Of a DNA stretch of 64,000 bases, positions 8,479 through 16,434 are shown one piece after another (position 1 is the stretch's first letter; each line of letters opens with the position of its first letter). Origin of the DNA: ZC4RG29 sp964521255 (lineage in GTDB: Bacteria > Bacteroidota > Bacteroidia > Cytophagales > Cyclobacteriaceae); the NCBI GenBank assembly GCA_964521255.1, contig CAZFRM010000022.1, positions 16,370 through 80,369 on the forward strand. The letters run 5' to 3'. Position numbers and translations under genes: made by a program. The notes beneath the pieces are model-generated. The model was not told where the DNA came from. It did no database searches and was given only the letters and a program-made list of their open reading frames with translations.

Positions 8479-9423
8479 TTAAAAAGGTTCACGATTGACT
8501 TCTATAATACGTAGCGGCATTGTGCTGGGAACCAGGCCGGCTTTTAATACAATCCTTTGACCCTTGTCGCCGGATACAAAAGCTGTGAAACCGGCAGCAA
8601 GACCGGTACGTGCTTCACGACTGATCATCACCACATCGCGTGTTAGTGCGTATTTTCCCTGAGCGATGTATGCCTGGTACGGCTGATAAAAGTCCTCACC
8701 TTCAGAAAGACCTGCTACCCGAACACTTTTAAGAAAAGCATTCGTAGTAGAATCATCACGATCACTAATCCAACTTACACCGATAAGGCCTATTGCATTT
8801 GCATTCCTTGATACATAATTAACAACTGCGGAATCACTGTTAACAGCGAAACAGTTGGAAGGCAATTGTTGAAATGCATATATCGAATCATGAAGAAAGC
8901 GCACAATGCCTGCATCCGGTTGATCAAAAACTAATTGCAACTCACCTAACGACGAAGAATTATCAAGCTGTTTCCATGTAGTGATCTTTCCTTTCAGAAT
9001 ATCTTCCAGTTCATTGATATGAAAGGTGCTATCTGAATTTTCAGGATGAACGATAAGGGAAACCCCTTCTTTGGCAACTACCACTTGTTTAGCAACAATT
9101 TTTTGATCCATCAGCATTTGCAATTCATCCGGTAATAATTTTCTTGTTATAACCACAAGCCTGACACTGTCTTTCAACAGTGCATCAATTGCCTTTGCTT
9201 CAGAGGTGAAAGTCATTTCTACGTCAGCGTTTTGGTAGATCGCTTCAAATGCCTCTACCTCTGCAACCAAAAGAGGTTGGAGAGACGCATCCACGGCGAT
9301 CTTCACAAATCCACTGGTGGGTGTATTCAACAATTTGCCCGTCTTGTCGCGCTCACGACACGAACTGGTCAACGTTACCATTACTATCAAAATGACAATG
9401 ACATCAACTTTTAATTTCATCAT
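8479..9423 (-). CDS. PstS-like substrate-binding lipoprotein
   Basis: A 314-residue protein with a lipoprotein signal peptide (hydrophobic stretch, then TSSC with the lipidated Cys at about residue 22) and a periplasmic binding-protein fold of the phosphate-binding PstS type. Typical segments include GFVKIAVDASLQPLL, a KGKITTWKQL motif and a C-terminal LAAGFTAFVSGDKGQRIV segment like the end of PstS. No PstC, PstA or PstB genes are nearby. Instead it sits behind tonB, separated by a 65-residue membrane protein it overlaps by ATGA. The role may therefore be in TonB-linked sensing or uptake rather than classical ABC transport; ligand identity is inferred only. Confidence 0.8.
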   Translation of the reverse strand: MMKLKVDVIVILIVMVTLTSSCRERDKTGKLLNTPTSGFVKIAVDASLQPLLVAEVEAFEAIYQNADVEMTFTSEAKAIDALLKDSVRLVVITRKLLPDELQMLMDQKIVAKQVVVAKEGVSLIVHPENSDSTFHINELEDILKGKITTWKQLDNSSSLGELQLVFDQPDAGIVRFLHDSIYAFQQLPSNCFAVNSDSAVVNYVSRNANAIGLIGVSWISDRDDSTTNAFLKSVRVAGLSEGEDFYQPYQAYIAQGKYALTRDVVMISREARTGLAAGFTAFVSGDKGQRIVLKAGLVPSTMPLRIIEVNREPF

Positions 9424-9617
9424 TGAAAATATTTTTGATAAAGACGGTAGGCACGAAAGACTCCATATCCAATCAACAAACCGCCTAATGGAAGTGCGTA
9501 CTTTCCGGGAATGTTAAAGAGTTCTTCTGATCTCCAGACTACTGCTGAACCAACGAATACATACACCAGTGACATCAAGAATCCCAGGTATCTCATGAGG
9601 TTCTGTAACGGTGTCAT
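9420..9617 (-). CDS. Small two-helix membrane protein
   Basis: 65 residues with two hydrophobic segments (about residues 9-27 and 38-56) separated by a short polar loop. No family recognised. Its stop overlaps the next gene by four bases (ATGA) and it begins one base after tonB, so it is translationally coupled within the tonB cassette. That tight packing is the best evidence that it is real. It may help assemble the ExbB-ExbD-TonB complex, but this is guesswork. Confidence 0.7.
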   Translation of the reverse strand: MTPLQNLMRYLGFLMSLVYVFVGSAVVWRSEELFNIPGKYALPLGGLLIGYGVFRAYRLYQKYFQ

Positions 9618-9618
9618 T

Positions 9619-10416
9619 TTATGTGTTTAGCTTAAACTTGATTGGCAGTACAAACTTTACACGTACAGGCCTTCCACTTTGCTTACCGGGTTTCCACGGA
9701 GGCATTTTACCCACAACACGAGCGGCTTCTCTATCACAGTCAGGATCAATGCCCTTCAATATTTGAATATCTGCGATCGATCCGTCTCTTTCTACGACAA
9801 AGCTTACAAACACTGAACCTTCAATGGACATACGTTGTGCTTTTGCAGGATACTTCAGGTTTTTCGAGATGAACTTATATACTGCCTGCATGCCCCCTTC
9901 AGGCTCGGGCATCTGCTCTACGACCATAAAAATCTCATCACCGGTTCCTTTATCAACAATTTCGGCAACAGGTTCATCGAAAATTATTTCACCCGTCCCC
10001 TCTATTTCCTCATTACCGGTTTCATTTTGTTTGATCTCTTCAATGGTTGGCATCTCCTCTTCCTCGATAACTTCTTTCTCTGTTACTTTTGGAGGAAGAA
10101 ATTTGATGATTTTTTTCACTTGAGGAATATCAATTTTTGGAGGTGGCGGAGTATTCTTATTGATTGGTGGAGGCGGCGCAAGATCGGTATAACGAATTGT
10201 CTTTGTCGGTACCTCTACTACTTTCTCCTTTCCCTTAATGAACTTCATAACAGATGGCCATGCAAGTACGAAACCAAAAAAAAGTATTGCTGCCAGAAAT
10301 GCCAAGACTACATTCCCCGCATATTTTTTTCTGATAAAGTAAGCCCCGTACTCCTTATTTCTTTTTTCAAAAATTATATCCTCCCAGCTGGGTAACTGAA
10401 CATTTTCCTTACTCAT
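9619..10416 (-). CDS. tonB: TonB energy-transduction protein
   Basis: TonB links the proton-motive-force motor ExbB/ExbD to outer-membrane TonB-dependent receptors. The protein has 265 residues. The N-terminal cytoplasmic segment PSWEDIIFEKRNKEYGAYFIRKKY is characteristic of Bacteroidota TonB. It is followed by one membrane helix (about 34-55), a proline-rich periplasmic stretch (PPPPINKNTPPPPKID) and acidic spacer, and the C-terminal TonB domain (LKYPAKAQRMSIEGSVFVSF, then MPPWKPGKQSGRPVRVKFVLP). The start overlaps the upstream exbD by four bases. Confidence 0.95.
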   Translation of the reverse strand: MSKENVQLPSWEDIIFEKRNKEYGAYFIRKKYAGNVVLAFLAAILFFGFVLAWPSVMKFIKGKEKVVEVPTKTIRYTDLAPPPPINKNTPPPPKIDIPQVKKIIKFLPPKVTEKEVIEEEEMPTIEEIKQNETGNEEIEGTGEIIFDEPVAEIVDKGTGDEIFMVVEQMPEPEGGMQAVYKFISKNLKYPAKAQRMSIEGSVFVSFVVERDGSIADIQILKGIDPDCDREAARVVGKMPPWKPGKQSGRPVRVKFVLPIKFKLNT

Positions 10417-10925
10417 AAGTTTGATGCTTTAACTAGTTCTTCATCTTCCGGAGTTATATCAACCAGTGCAAATCGCGCCATATTAGTGATGGTCATCTCA
10501 TCAAGAATATCTACTACATTCTTGTACTTCGATTTATCAGAAGGTTTGATCAATACTACAAGCCCTTTTACACTTGCATTTTCCGCTACCAAAAGCTTGC
10601 GCACACCGTCTTTCGAAAAGTTGGTGAGTTCAACTTTTGGTTCCGTAATTCCCTTGTACCAGTATATCTTATCCTGCTCTCCCAGAATGAGCGTAATTAC
10701 TTTAGCTTCGTTTACCAAAGGTGCTTCATCACCTTCTTTGACCTTATCAGGCATTGTAACTTCCATTGTCTGGGGCTTGTTAAGCGTTGTGGTCATCACA
10801 AAGAAAGTAAGCAGCAGGAAGGCCAAATCCACCATAGGCGTCATATCAATACGCGTAGATGCTTTTTTCGCCCTTACTTTACCGCCCTTCTTTTTACCAC
10901 CGTCACCTTGACTTAATTCTGCCAT
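10413..10925 (-). CDS. exbD: ExbD/TolR biopolymer transport protein (second of two)
   Basis: A single-span inner-membrane protein of the TonB motor. It has 170 residues: a Lys/Gly-rich cytoplasmic N-terminus, then RIDMTPMVDLAFLLLTFFVMT, where the membrane helix holds the conserved proton-carrying Asp of the MVDLAFLL motif. A periplasmic domain follows. It lies between the other exbD (39 bp upstream) and tonB (4-bp overlap). Two ExbD paralogues per cassette are common in Bacteroidota and suggest a heteromeric ExbD pair. Confidence 0.93.
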   Translation of the reverse strand: MAELSQGDGGKKKGGKVRAKKASTRIDMTPMVDLAFLLLTFFVMTTTLNKPQTMEVTMPDKVKEGDEAPLVNEAKVITLILGEQDKIYWYKGITEPKVELTNFSKDGVRKLLVAENASVKGLVVLIKPSDKSKYKNVVDILDEMTITNMARFALVDITPEDEELVKASNL

Positions 10926-10964
10926 ATCTTATGTGGTTTAAAATTTCTTGAACTTTAATCTTTA

Positions 10965-11555
10965 TTATACACCTTCAGTTTCCATATTAGTGATCAGGTT
11001 AAACCTGTTCACTCTACGGTCAATTAAAGTATTGATTACTTTCTTTATTACGGGATATTCCGCGTTACTGTCGCCTTTTATTGCAATCCGAACCTTCGGG
11101 TTTGCCAAACGTGCCTGCAGTACCCATTCAGCCAGTTCATTATTAACTGAATCCACGGGGATACCGGGTTGGTTAGTATTGCCACGTTCCTCATGCGTCA
11201 TGCCCAAAAACTGTTTCAGGTTTCCTACAGGAACCCCAACACTAGACATGATGACAAACGTGCGTTTTTCCTCCGGAGTGAATGACAACGAGTAACGCTC
11301 GGCCATGTTATCCAGCAAAGTCGACCGGGTGTGTTGTCCATCCACGTTAAAGAATACGGCTCCTTCCTTTGAAATTGTAATTGTCACTACATCTGTTTCA
11401 GGAATCTTGATCTCAGAAACAGACGAAGGCGTATCTACAGCTACGGGTTCATCAGGAATAGCCGTGGCCGTTAACATAAAGAAAGTCACCAACAAAAAAG
11501 CCAAATCGACCATAGGCGTCATGTCAATCGGGGGTGCTATTTTAGAGCTTGCCAT
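10965..11555 (-). CDS. exbD: ExbD/TolR biopolymer transport protein (first of two)
   Basis: 196 residues. A very short cytoplasmic N-terminus (MASSKIAPP) leads into IDMTPMVDLAFLLVTFFMLT with the conserved intramembrane Asp. The periplasmic part is longer than in its neighbour and contains MSSVGVPVGNLKQFLGM and VRIAIKGDSNAEYPVIKKVI, the usual ExbD C-terminal strand region. It begins 19 bp after the exbB stop. The two ExbDs differ in their periplasmic domains, so they probably contact different partners. Confidence 0.93.
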   Translation of the reverse strand: MASSKIAPPIDMTPMVDLAFLLVTFFMLTATAIPDEPVAVDTPSSVSEIKIPETDVVTITISKEGAVFFNVDGQHTRSTLLDNMAERYSLSFTPEEKRTFVIMSSVGVPVGNLKQFLGMTHEERGNTNQPGIPVDSVNNELAEWVLQARLANPKVRIAIKGDSNAEYPVIKKVINTLIDRRVNRFNLITNMETEGV

Positions 11556-11574
11556 AATTCATTCATTTTATCAA

Positions 11575-12390
11575 TTAACCCTTATTCTGAGCTGTGAAAT
11601 TCTGGATAATGCTAAAGCTTGACTCATCTATAGCATGTGTCAGCGAGTCTATAGAGCTGGTAAAATAATTGTAGAATATGATGGCAAGAGCTGAAGTTCC
11701 AATACCCAATGCAGTATTGATCAACGCTTCCGAGATACCATTGGCAAGACCAATAGAATCAGGTGCTCCAGCTTGAGCAAGAGCTGCAAACGCTTTGATC
11801 ATACCCATTACAGTTCCCAGCAGACCAAGCAGCGTTGCTACCGAAACAATCGTTGCAATGATCATGAGGTTTTTCTCCAGCATAGGCATTTCAAGCTGAG
11901 TTGTTTCTTCAATGTCCTTTTGAATAAGAACTACTTTTTTATCAGGTTCAATAGAGGTGTTTTTAGCAAGATCGTTGTACTTAATAAGTCCTGCCTTAAC
12001 CACGTTGGCTACCGATCCTTTTTGCCTGTCACACTCGTCAATCGCCTGACTAATATTGTTTGTGGAGATCAGGTGTCTGATTTTTTGAACAAATTTTCTA
12101 ATGCTTCCCTTTCCTTTAGATCTTGTTATCGTTATAAGACGCTCAATCGAAAAGGTAAGAGTGATTAACAATAGAGCGATCAGGACAGGAACGATATACC
12201 CTCCCTTATATATAATACCAAAATAATTTCCTTCAAGCGGGTGATTGGCTGGATCATTTCCCTGAAAATTGGCAGGGTTTCCCAACACATAAACAAAAAT
12301 CAAAATGGCAATGACAATTTCAACGGGTATTACCACAGCAGCAAATGCTGCACTTACGTTGTCTTTAAAAGACGAATTAGTTGTTTTCAT
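11575..12390 (-). CDS. exbB: ExbB/TolQ/MotA-family proton channel protein
   Basis: A polytopic inner-membrane protein forming the pentameric channel around ExbD. It has 271 residues with an N-terminal hydrophobic region, an ITLTFSIERLIT helix, a cytoplasmic domain, and two C-terminal helices: LIIATIVSVATLLGLLGTVMGMIKAF and ISEALINTALGIGTSALAIIFYNYF. The GLLGTVMGMI stretch is the hallmark of the MotA/TolQ/ExbB family. It is the first gene of the exbB-exbD-exbD-tonB cassette, with the promoter presumably in the 158 bp upstream. Confidence 0.93.
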   Translation of the reverse strand: MKTTNSSFKDNVSAAFAAVVIPVEIVIAILIFVYVLGNPANFQGNDPANHPLEGNYFGIIYKGGYIVPVLIALLLITLTFSIERLITITRSKGKGSIRKFVQKIRHLISTNNISQAIDECDRQKGSVANVVKAGLIKYNDLAKNTSIEPDKKVVLIQKDIEETTQLEMPMLEKNLMIIATIVSVATLLGLLGTVMGMIKAFAALAQAGAPDSIGLANGISEALINTALGIGTSALAIIFYNYFTSSIDSLTHAIDESSFSIIQNFTAQNKG

Positions 12391-12548
12391 AATTAAAAAA
12401 AATTAAAGGTTTAGACTAAAAGATTTAAAATTTAGAATACGACAGATGGTGCGGACGCAAACATTCCTTTTCACTTGTCTTGCAGACAAGCATAGAATGT
12501 ACAGCAGCGTACTAAGTCACGCTTATGCTGTTGATTTTGTATGATTGA

Positions 12549-12980
12549 TTAAATGAGCAGCTTCCGGTAAGCAATAGATATGGAAGGGCTCCATTCCGGC
12601 GGCAAATTAAACTGATAGCCAAGGCTTGAGTACCAAATGCTATCGCCAAGCAACGAGCCTAAAGCAGACTCATCAATGCCAAAAAGGCAACGAATAAATT
12701 TTATAGATTCTTTCTTAACGGTAATGGGTCCATTTTGAAAAGATTCTCTACGTTCACCGCAACTTGAGGGTGTGATATCTCCAGGGATAAGATATAAATG
12801 ATCACCGGTATCAACAGTTGAAGACTGTGAACTTATTTCTGAAGCCTTGTTCACATTCTTCCCGAAGTCGTGATTCGTAAACTGATAACCCGCTTGCATC
12901 AGGAGAAGTGCCACAATGGAAACCATTACAGGCGAAAGTAAATTGTCGTAAACAAAATTTCTATTAAAAATAAATTTCAT
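12549..12980 (-). CDS. Hypothetical membrane-anchored protein
   Basis: 143 residues with one hydrophobic segment near the N-terminus (VMVSIVALLLMQAGYQF) and a polar remainder containing two cysteines (SSCGER and IRCLFG) that could form a periplasmic disulfide. No family recognised. It starts one base after the DedA gene stop on the same strand, which supports real coding and cotranscription with it. Confidence 0.6.
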   Translation of the reverse strand: MKFIFNRNFVYDNLLSPVMVSIVALLLMQAGYQFTNHDFGKNVNKASEISSQSSTVDTGDHLYLIPGDITPSSCGERRESFQNGPITVKKESIKFIRCLFGIDESALGSLLGDSIWYSSLGYQFNLPPEWSPSISIAYRKLLI

Positions 12981-12981
12981 C

Positions 12982-13614
12982 CTACAATCCCTCCTTCACA
13001 ATAGATTTTTTATGCTTTCTCCAGGAAATTATTACCGGTAAACTTGATAGCAAGATCATTCCCACAATGATGATGTCCAGGTGATCCGTAATCAATGGAA
13101 ATGCATTTCCCAACCAGTAACCAGCCATTATCATTGAGGTAACCCAAATCGCCGCACCCGCTAAATTGTAAATAAAAAATTTGGTGAAATCAATTTTTAC
13201 AATACCCGCAAGTATGGGGACAAAAGTTCTAACGATAGGTAAAAACCTTCCGATGATAAAAGCCATCATTCCATAGCGGGTGTAGAAATTCTGTGTTATC
13301 TCCAGGTATTTCTTTTTATAAAAAAAATTCTCTTTCCTGTTTTTAAGATATCCTTCTGCCCAATAACCAAATCCATAGCCCACCGTTGTTCCACATACTG
13401 CTGCAGTGATTACGAGGAGAATAAGTATTCCGATTGGCATTGATAAATAAGGACTGTCACTGAGTAGCCCGGCAACAAACAAAAGGGAATCGCCAGGTAA
13501 AAAGAACCCAAAGAATAGACCTGTTTCAGCAAACACAATAAAGAGTAAAAGGGCAAGTCCTCCATACTCAATTATGGTTTCGGGTCGAAATAAGTCTATC
13601 AATAACACATCCAT
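12982..13614 (-). CDS. DedA-family (SNARE-associated/VTT domain) membrane protein
   Basis: A 210-residue inner-membrane protein of the DedA superfamily, whose members are linked to lipid-carrier recycling (undecaprenyl phosphate or phospholipid flipping) and envelope homeostasis. Hallmarks are the ETGLFFGFFLPGDSLLFVAGLL segment with the conserved acidic residue, and GRFLPIVRTFVPILAG with the conserved arginines. The length matches the family. It is followed with a one-base gap by a hypothetical anchored protein. The exact substrate is not readable from sequence. Confidence 0.9.
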   Translation of the reverse strand: MDVLLIDLFRPETIIEYGGLALLLFIVFAETGLFFGFFLPGDSLLFVAGLLSDSPYLSMPIGILILLVITAAVCGTTVGYGFGYWAEGYLKNRKENFFYKKKYLEITQNFYTRYGMMAFIIGRFLPIVRTFVPILAGIVKIDFTKFFIYNLAGAAIWVTSMIMAGYWLGNAFPLITDHLDIIIVGMILLSSLPVIISWRKHKKSIVKEGL

Positions 13615-13701
13615 TACACTAAATAGTTTTAAATGAAAATAATTTCACAATTCAACATCCTTCTATGGAACAATCAAGTCCAAATAAGAAGAAACGAAAA
13701 T

Positions 13702-14025
13702 TCAGGGTGCGTTTGTTGTAATGAAGAAGTAGGAGATGCTTCTTTCAATTAGACTGATGAAAAAGGGGCGTGCGTCTGAAATTTTTATGACCAATAGGCC
13801 TAATGAACTTACATGGAGATTCCAGTCAGTAGGTGCCTTCAGATCGATATCAGCGTCAGTATCCAGATTTTGGTTACTTCTCCATACGTCAGACTGAACT
13901 AAAGCAGACGAACTGGTGATTGTAACTTTTTCATCAAATCCTGTAGAATCAAAAGAAGCGTAACTTATGCTGATAACGAAAACCAGAAAGATCGCTTCCA
14001 GTATCCACCCCAAGAAATTCTTCAT
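13702..14025 (-). CDS. Hypothetical exported or membrane-anchored protein
   Basis: About 107 residues if started at the ATG at 14025 (MKNFLGWILEAIFLVF), which gives a normal signal or anchor sequence; an ATG ten codons upstream (14055) is also open. The mature part is polar, with a STGFDEKVTITSS stretch and no family I know. It is a single gene between the DedA and ArsC-like genes. Coding is supported only by the leader organisation and the uninterrupted frame. Confidence 0.5.
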   Translation of the reverse strand: MKNFLGWILEAIFLVFVISISYASFDSTGFDEKVTITSSSALVQSDVWRSNQNLDTDADIDLKAPTDWNLHVSSLGLLVIKISDARPFFISLIERSISYFFITTNAP

Positions 14026-14217
14026 CTGATCGGTTTTGTACACCATAATGCACAAAGGTATAATAAAATTCCAAATGGATTAAAATAAAACTTCTGTTTA
14101 CAAATTCCTGGCACTTAATACATAAAATATTAATGTCGTACGAAATTTATGATTTGGTCTCCTAAAATAGATTCGCAATCTACATATCTATTGAAAGGCT
14201 TTTAAGCGGATTCTATA

Positions 14218-14625
14218 CTACACTCTGTACTTTTTCATGTGCGGCATTACCCTTTCTACCGGATTTGGTTTGAGCTTCATAATGTCTGTGGGTGTATGAC
14301 AAAGTACGCAGCAGTGATTAAAAACTACAATAGGATATTTTACGAGGTGAGCAGCATGAACCAATACCTCAAGCCATCCATTCATAGTATATGTATTCCC
14401 ATGAATTTTTGATTTATAGTCTGAATGAGAATGGTCTAATAATTCATCGGGATGAAGGCTAAGCATATTAACGATATCTTTCCAGTAAGTGGGTGACAGT
14501 TTCTCATGAATTACATCCACTTCATTTATATGATTGCAAAAGTCCATCGCAATAGCTTTTGTTTGCTTTCCAATATTCGAGTGGGGGTCGTATATCAAAA
14601 AAAGCTCGTTAGGATGTAGATGCAT
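14218..14625 (-). CDS. ArsC/Spx-like thioredoxin-fold protein without the usual N-terminal Cys
   Basis: 135 residues resembling the arsenate-reductase-like (ArsC/YffB/Spx) family: an N-terminal strand LFLIYDPHSNIGKQTKAIA where the canonical CxxS/R loop should be, a central helix region with TYWKDIVNML, GWLEVLVHAAHLVKYPIVVF and a C-terminal CHTPTDIMKL. The position of the catalytic Cys is occupied by DPHS, so classical arsenate reduction through that residue is unlikely. The Cys cluster near residue 108 (NHCCVLC) might take over redox chemistry; this is inference. It is 116 bp upstream of the ArsC stop to nuoN in the same direction but need not be cotranscribed. Confidence 0.7.
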   Translation of the reverse strand: MHLHPNELFLIYDPHSNIGKQTKAIAMDFCNHINEVDVIHEKLSPTYWKDIVNMLSLHPDELLDHSHSDYKSKIHGNTYTMNGWLEVLVHAAHLVKYPIVVFNHCCVLCHTPTDIMKLKPNPVERVMPHMKKYRV

Positions 14626-14741
14626 AGCTTTTGATTTTAGTGGTTTTGAAATGAAGGTACAACAAAATCACTGGTTTTCAAACGTTTGCATTCGATTTCG
14701 CCCTTCTCTCCATTTATCAGGCCCGCGAAACTGATAAATGT

Positions 14742-16172
14742 TTAACCAAACGCCATCATGTTTCTTATCACACTGATAATTTCCTGAGGAAAAACTCCAA
14801 ACCAAATGAGCAAAACCGCCAGGAAATAGATGGTTAAAATGCCTCCTACATAAACCGTCGGATGCAGCCGCGATTCATTTACAGCCGACGTCTCAAACAT
14901 CAAAGCAATGATGCGAATGTAGTAGTAAAGTCCAATCACGCTGTTGATCACCAGCATAATCACGAGTAACCACAATTGCGTATCAACACCTGACGCCAGC
15001 AAATAAAATTTACCGATGAAACCCGCAGTTAAGGGAATACCCGCCAGTGAAAGTAACATGGCAATAAATGCTGTGGCGATTCCAGGTCGTATCCAAAAAA
15101 GTCCTTTGTAATCTTCCATTTTTTCCGCGTCCCGATCTTCATCAGATAATAAGGCAATAATGCCAAACGCACCCACGCTTGTAATGAAATATGCCACGAG
15201 ATAAAAGCTCACTGCTTCAATGCCCAATTTGTTACCGCTTAAAAAAGCAACTAACAAATATCCAAGATGCGCTATTGAAGAGTAGGCCAATACACGTTTA
15301 ACATTATTCTGTCGCAACGCCAGGAAATTACCAACAAACATTGACGCTATAGAAATAATGGTGAAGGTGGTAACCAACTCAGGATGTGCAAACCCATTGA
15401 CATTTGTAAAGAACCGGATGAGCACGACAATCATCCCTCCCTTTGAAACGGTAGCAATGAACGCAGTTACCGGAGCCGGCGCGCCTTCATATACATCGGG
15501 CGTCCACATATGAAAGGGTACAATACCTAATTTAAATCCCACGCCAACAACCATAAATCCCAATCCGGCCAATAGGATAACCGGTAGTTTCGTCAGGCCG
15601 GAGAAATAGTGTGACAATGCATTAAATTCCATAGTTCCTGTGGTGGCATAAATCAATGCCATTCCAAACAAGAGGAATGCGGAAGAAAATGCAGCGAGTA
15701 TAAGATATTTAATTCCTGCCTCATCTGATCGCTCGCGCTTGCGGAGGTACGCTATCATTCCATATAAAGCCACACTCAAAATTTCCAATCCAAGAAATAA
15801 TGAAATAAAATGCTTGCTGATGACTAAGATACATGCGCCCAAAGTAGCCAGGATAATCAGGATGTAGTACTCCCCTGTCCTTTCTTCACGCTGCTCAAAA
15901 TAGGCGTACGACATCATGACAATAGCAAGCGATGTCAGGGTGATAAGCCCTGTTGTAAATAGTCCCAATCCATCAATAATAAAGAGAGGTTCGATAAAAT
16001 GGGTTTGTTTGCTTTGATTAATTAAAAAATAAAAGGAGGCAACCAGCGAAAGCGACGAAATAATATAGATAAGCCGATGGTTTCTTTTGACTGCTATAGA
16101 TATCATGATCACCAGTGACCCCATTCCCATTACAAATCCTGGTAATAAATTAAAGAAATCGATTTTCGTCAT
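14742..16172 (-). CDS. nuoN: NADH-quinone oxidoreductase subunit N
   Basis: An antiporter-like proton-pumping membrane subunit of complex I. It has 476 residues and 14 predicted helices of the Mrp/Nuo antiporter fold. Visible family features include FLGLEILSVALYGMIAY with the conserved membrane Glu, GFKLGIVPFHMWTPDVYEGAP with the conserved Lys, and the RVLAYSSIAHLGYLLV segment with the conserved Lys/His region. It is the last gene of the complete nuo operon, separated from nuoM by 262 bp that hold a large hairpin element (16209-16351). Confidence 0.96.
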   Translation of the reverse strand: MTKIDFFNLLPGFVMGMGSLVIMISIAVKRNHRLIYIISSLSLVASFYFLINQSKQTHFIEPLFIIDGLGLFTTGLITLTSLAIVMMSYAYFEQREERTGEYYILIILATLGACILVISKHFISLFLGLEILSVALYGMIAYLRKRERSDEAGIKYLILAAFSSAFLLFGMALIYATTGTMEFNALSHYFSGLTKLPVILLAGLGFMVVGVGFKLGIVPFHMWTPDVYEGAPAPVTAFIATVSKGGMIVVLIRFFTNVNGFAHPELVTTFTIISIASMFVGNFLALRQNNVKRVLAYSSIAHLGYLLVAFLSGNKLGIEAVSFYLVAYFITSVGAFGIIALLSDEDRDAEKMEDYKGLFWIRPGIATAFIAMLLSLAGIPLTAGFIGKFYLLASGVDTQLWLLVIMLVINSVIGLYYYIRIIALMFETSAVNESRLHPTVYVGGILTIYFLAVLLIWFGVFPQEIISVIRNMMAFG

Positions 16173-16208
16173 GATGGTTAGCTATTAATGACTTTAATTC
16201 ATTGGTGT

Positions 16209-16351
16209 CCGACTAAAATGTAGCATTCGTTTTAATCCCTTGATTTTCTTGATGTTTTTTATCTGGCCTCACTCCTACCTCTCTCCGAAGGAGAGAGACT
16301 ATGGAATCAAGAAAATCAAGGGATTACGTAGGTGTTCGTTTTTTTAGTCGG
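16209..16351. repeat. Large hairpin element between nuoM and nuoN
   Basis: Nested inverted repeats: an outer 10-bp pair (CCGACTAAAA at 16209-16218 with TTTTAGTCGG at 16342-16351), a perfect 21-bp stem (16233-16253 with 16306-16326, core CCCTTGATTTTCTTGA), and an inner CTCTCTCC-gaa-GGAGAGAG hairpin (16279-16297) preceded by the conserved tggcctcac. The core is shared with 21283-21367 and 59925-60016, while the long stem is different. It lies inside the operon and was probably inserted as a small mobile or amplified palindrome. Confidence 0.8.
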
Positions 16352-16434
16352 GCATTAGTTACTTTAATTATAAAGTTTAAAATTTCAGATAACGAATCAC
16401 AGATCACAGTAAGGAACGTTGATCTGTTTCGTTA

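Noticed and set aside
9835..10395. 186-codon plus-strand open frame inside tonB
   Set aside because: It lies fully antisense to a clear TonB protein, and its translation shows no family features; it is a composition effect.
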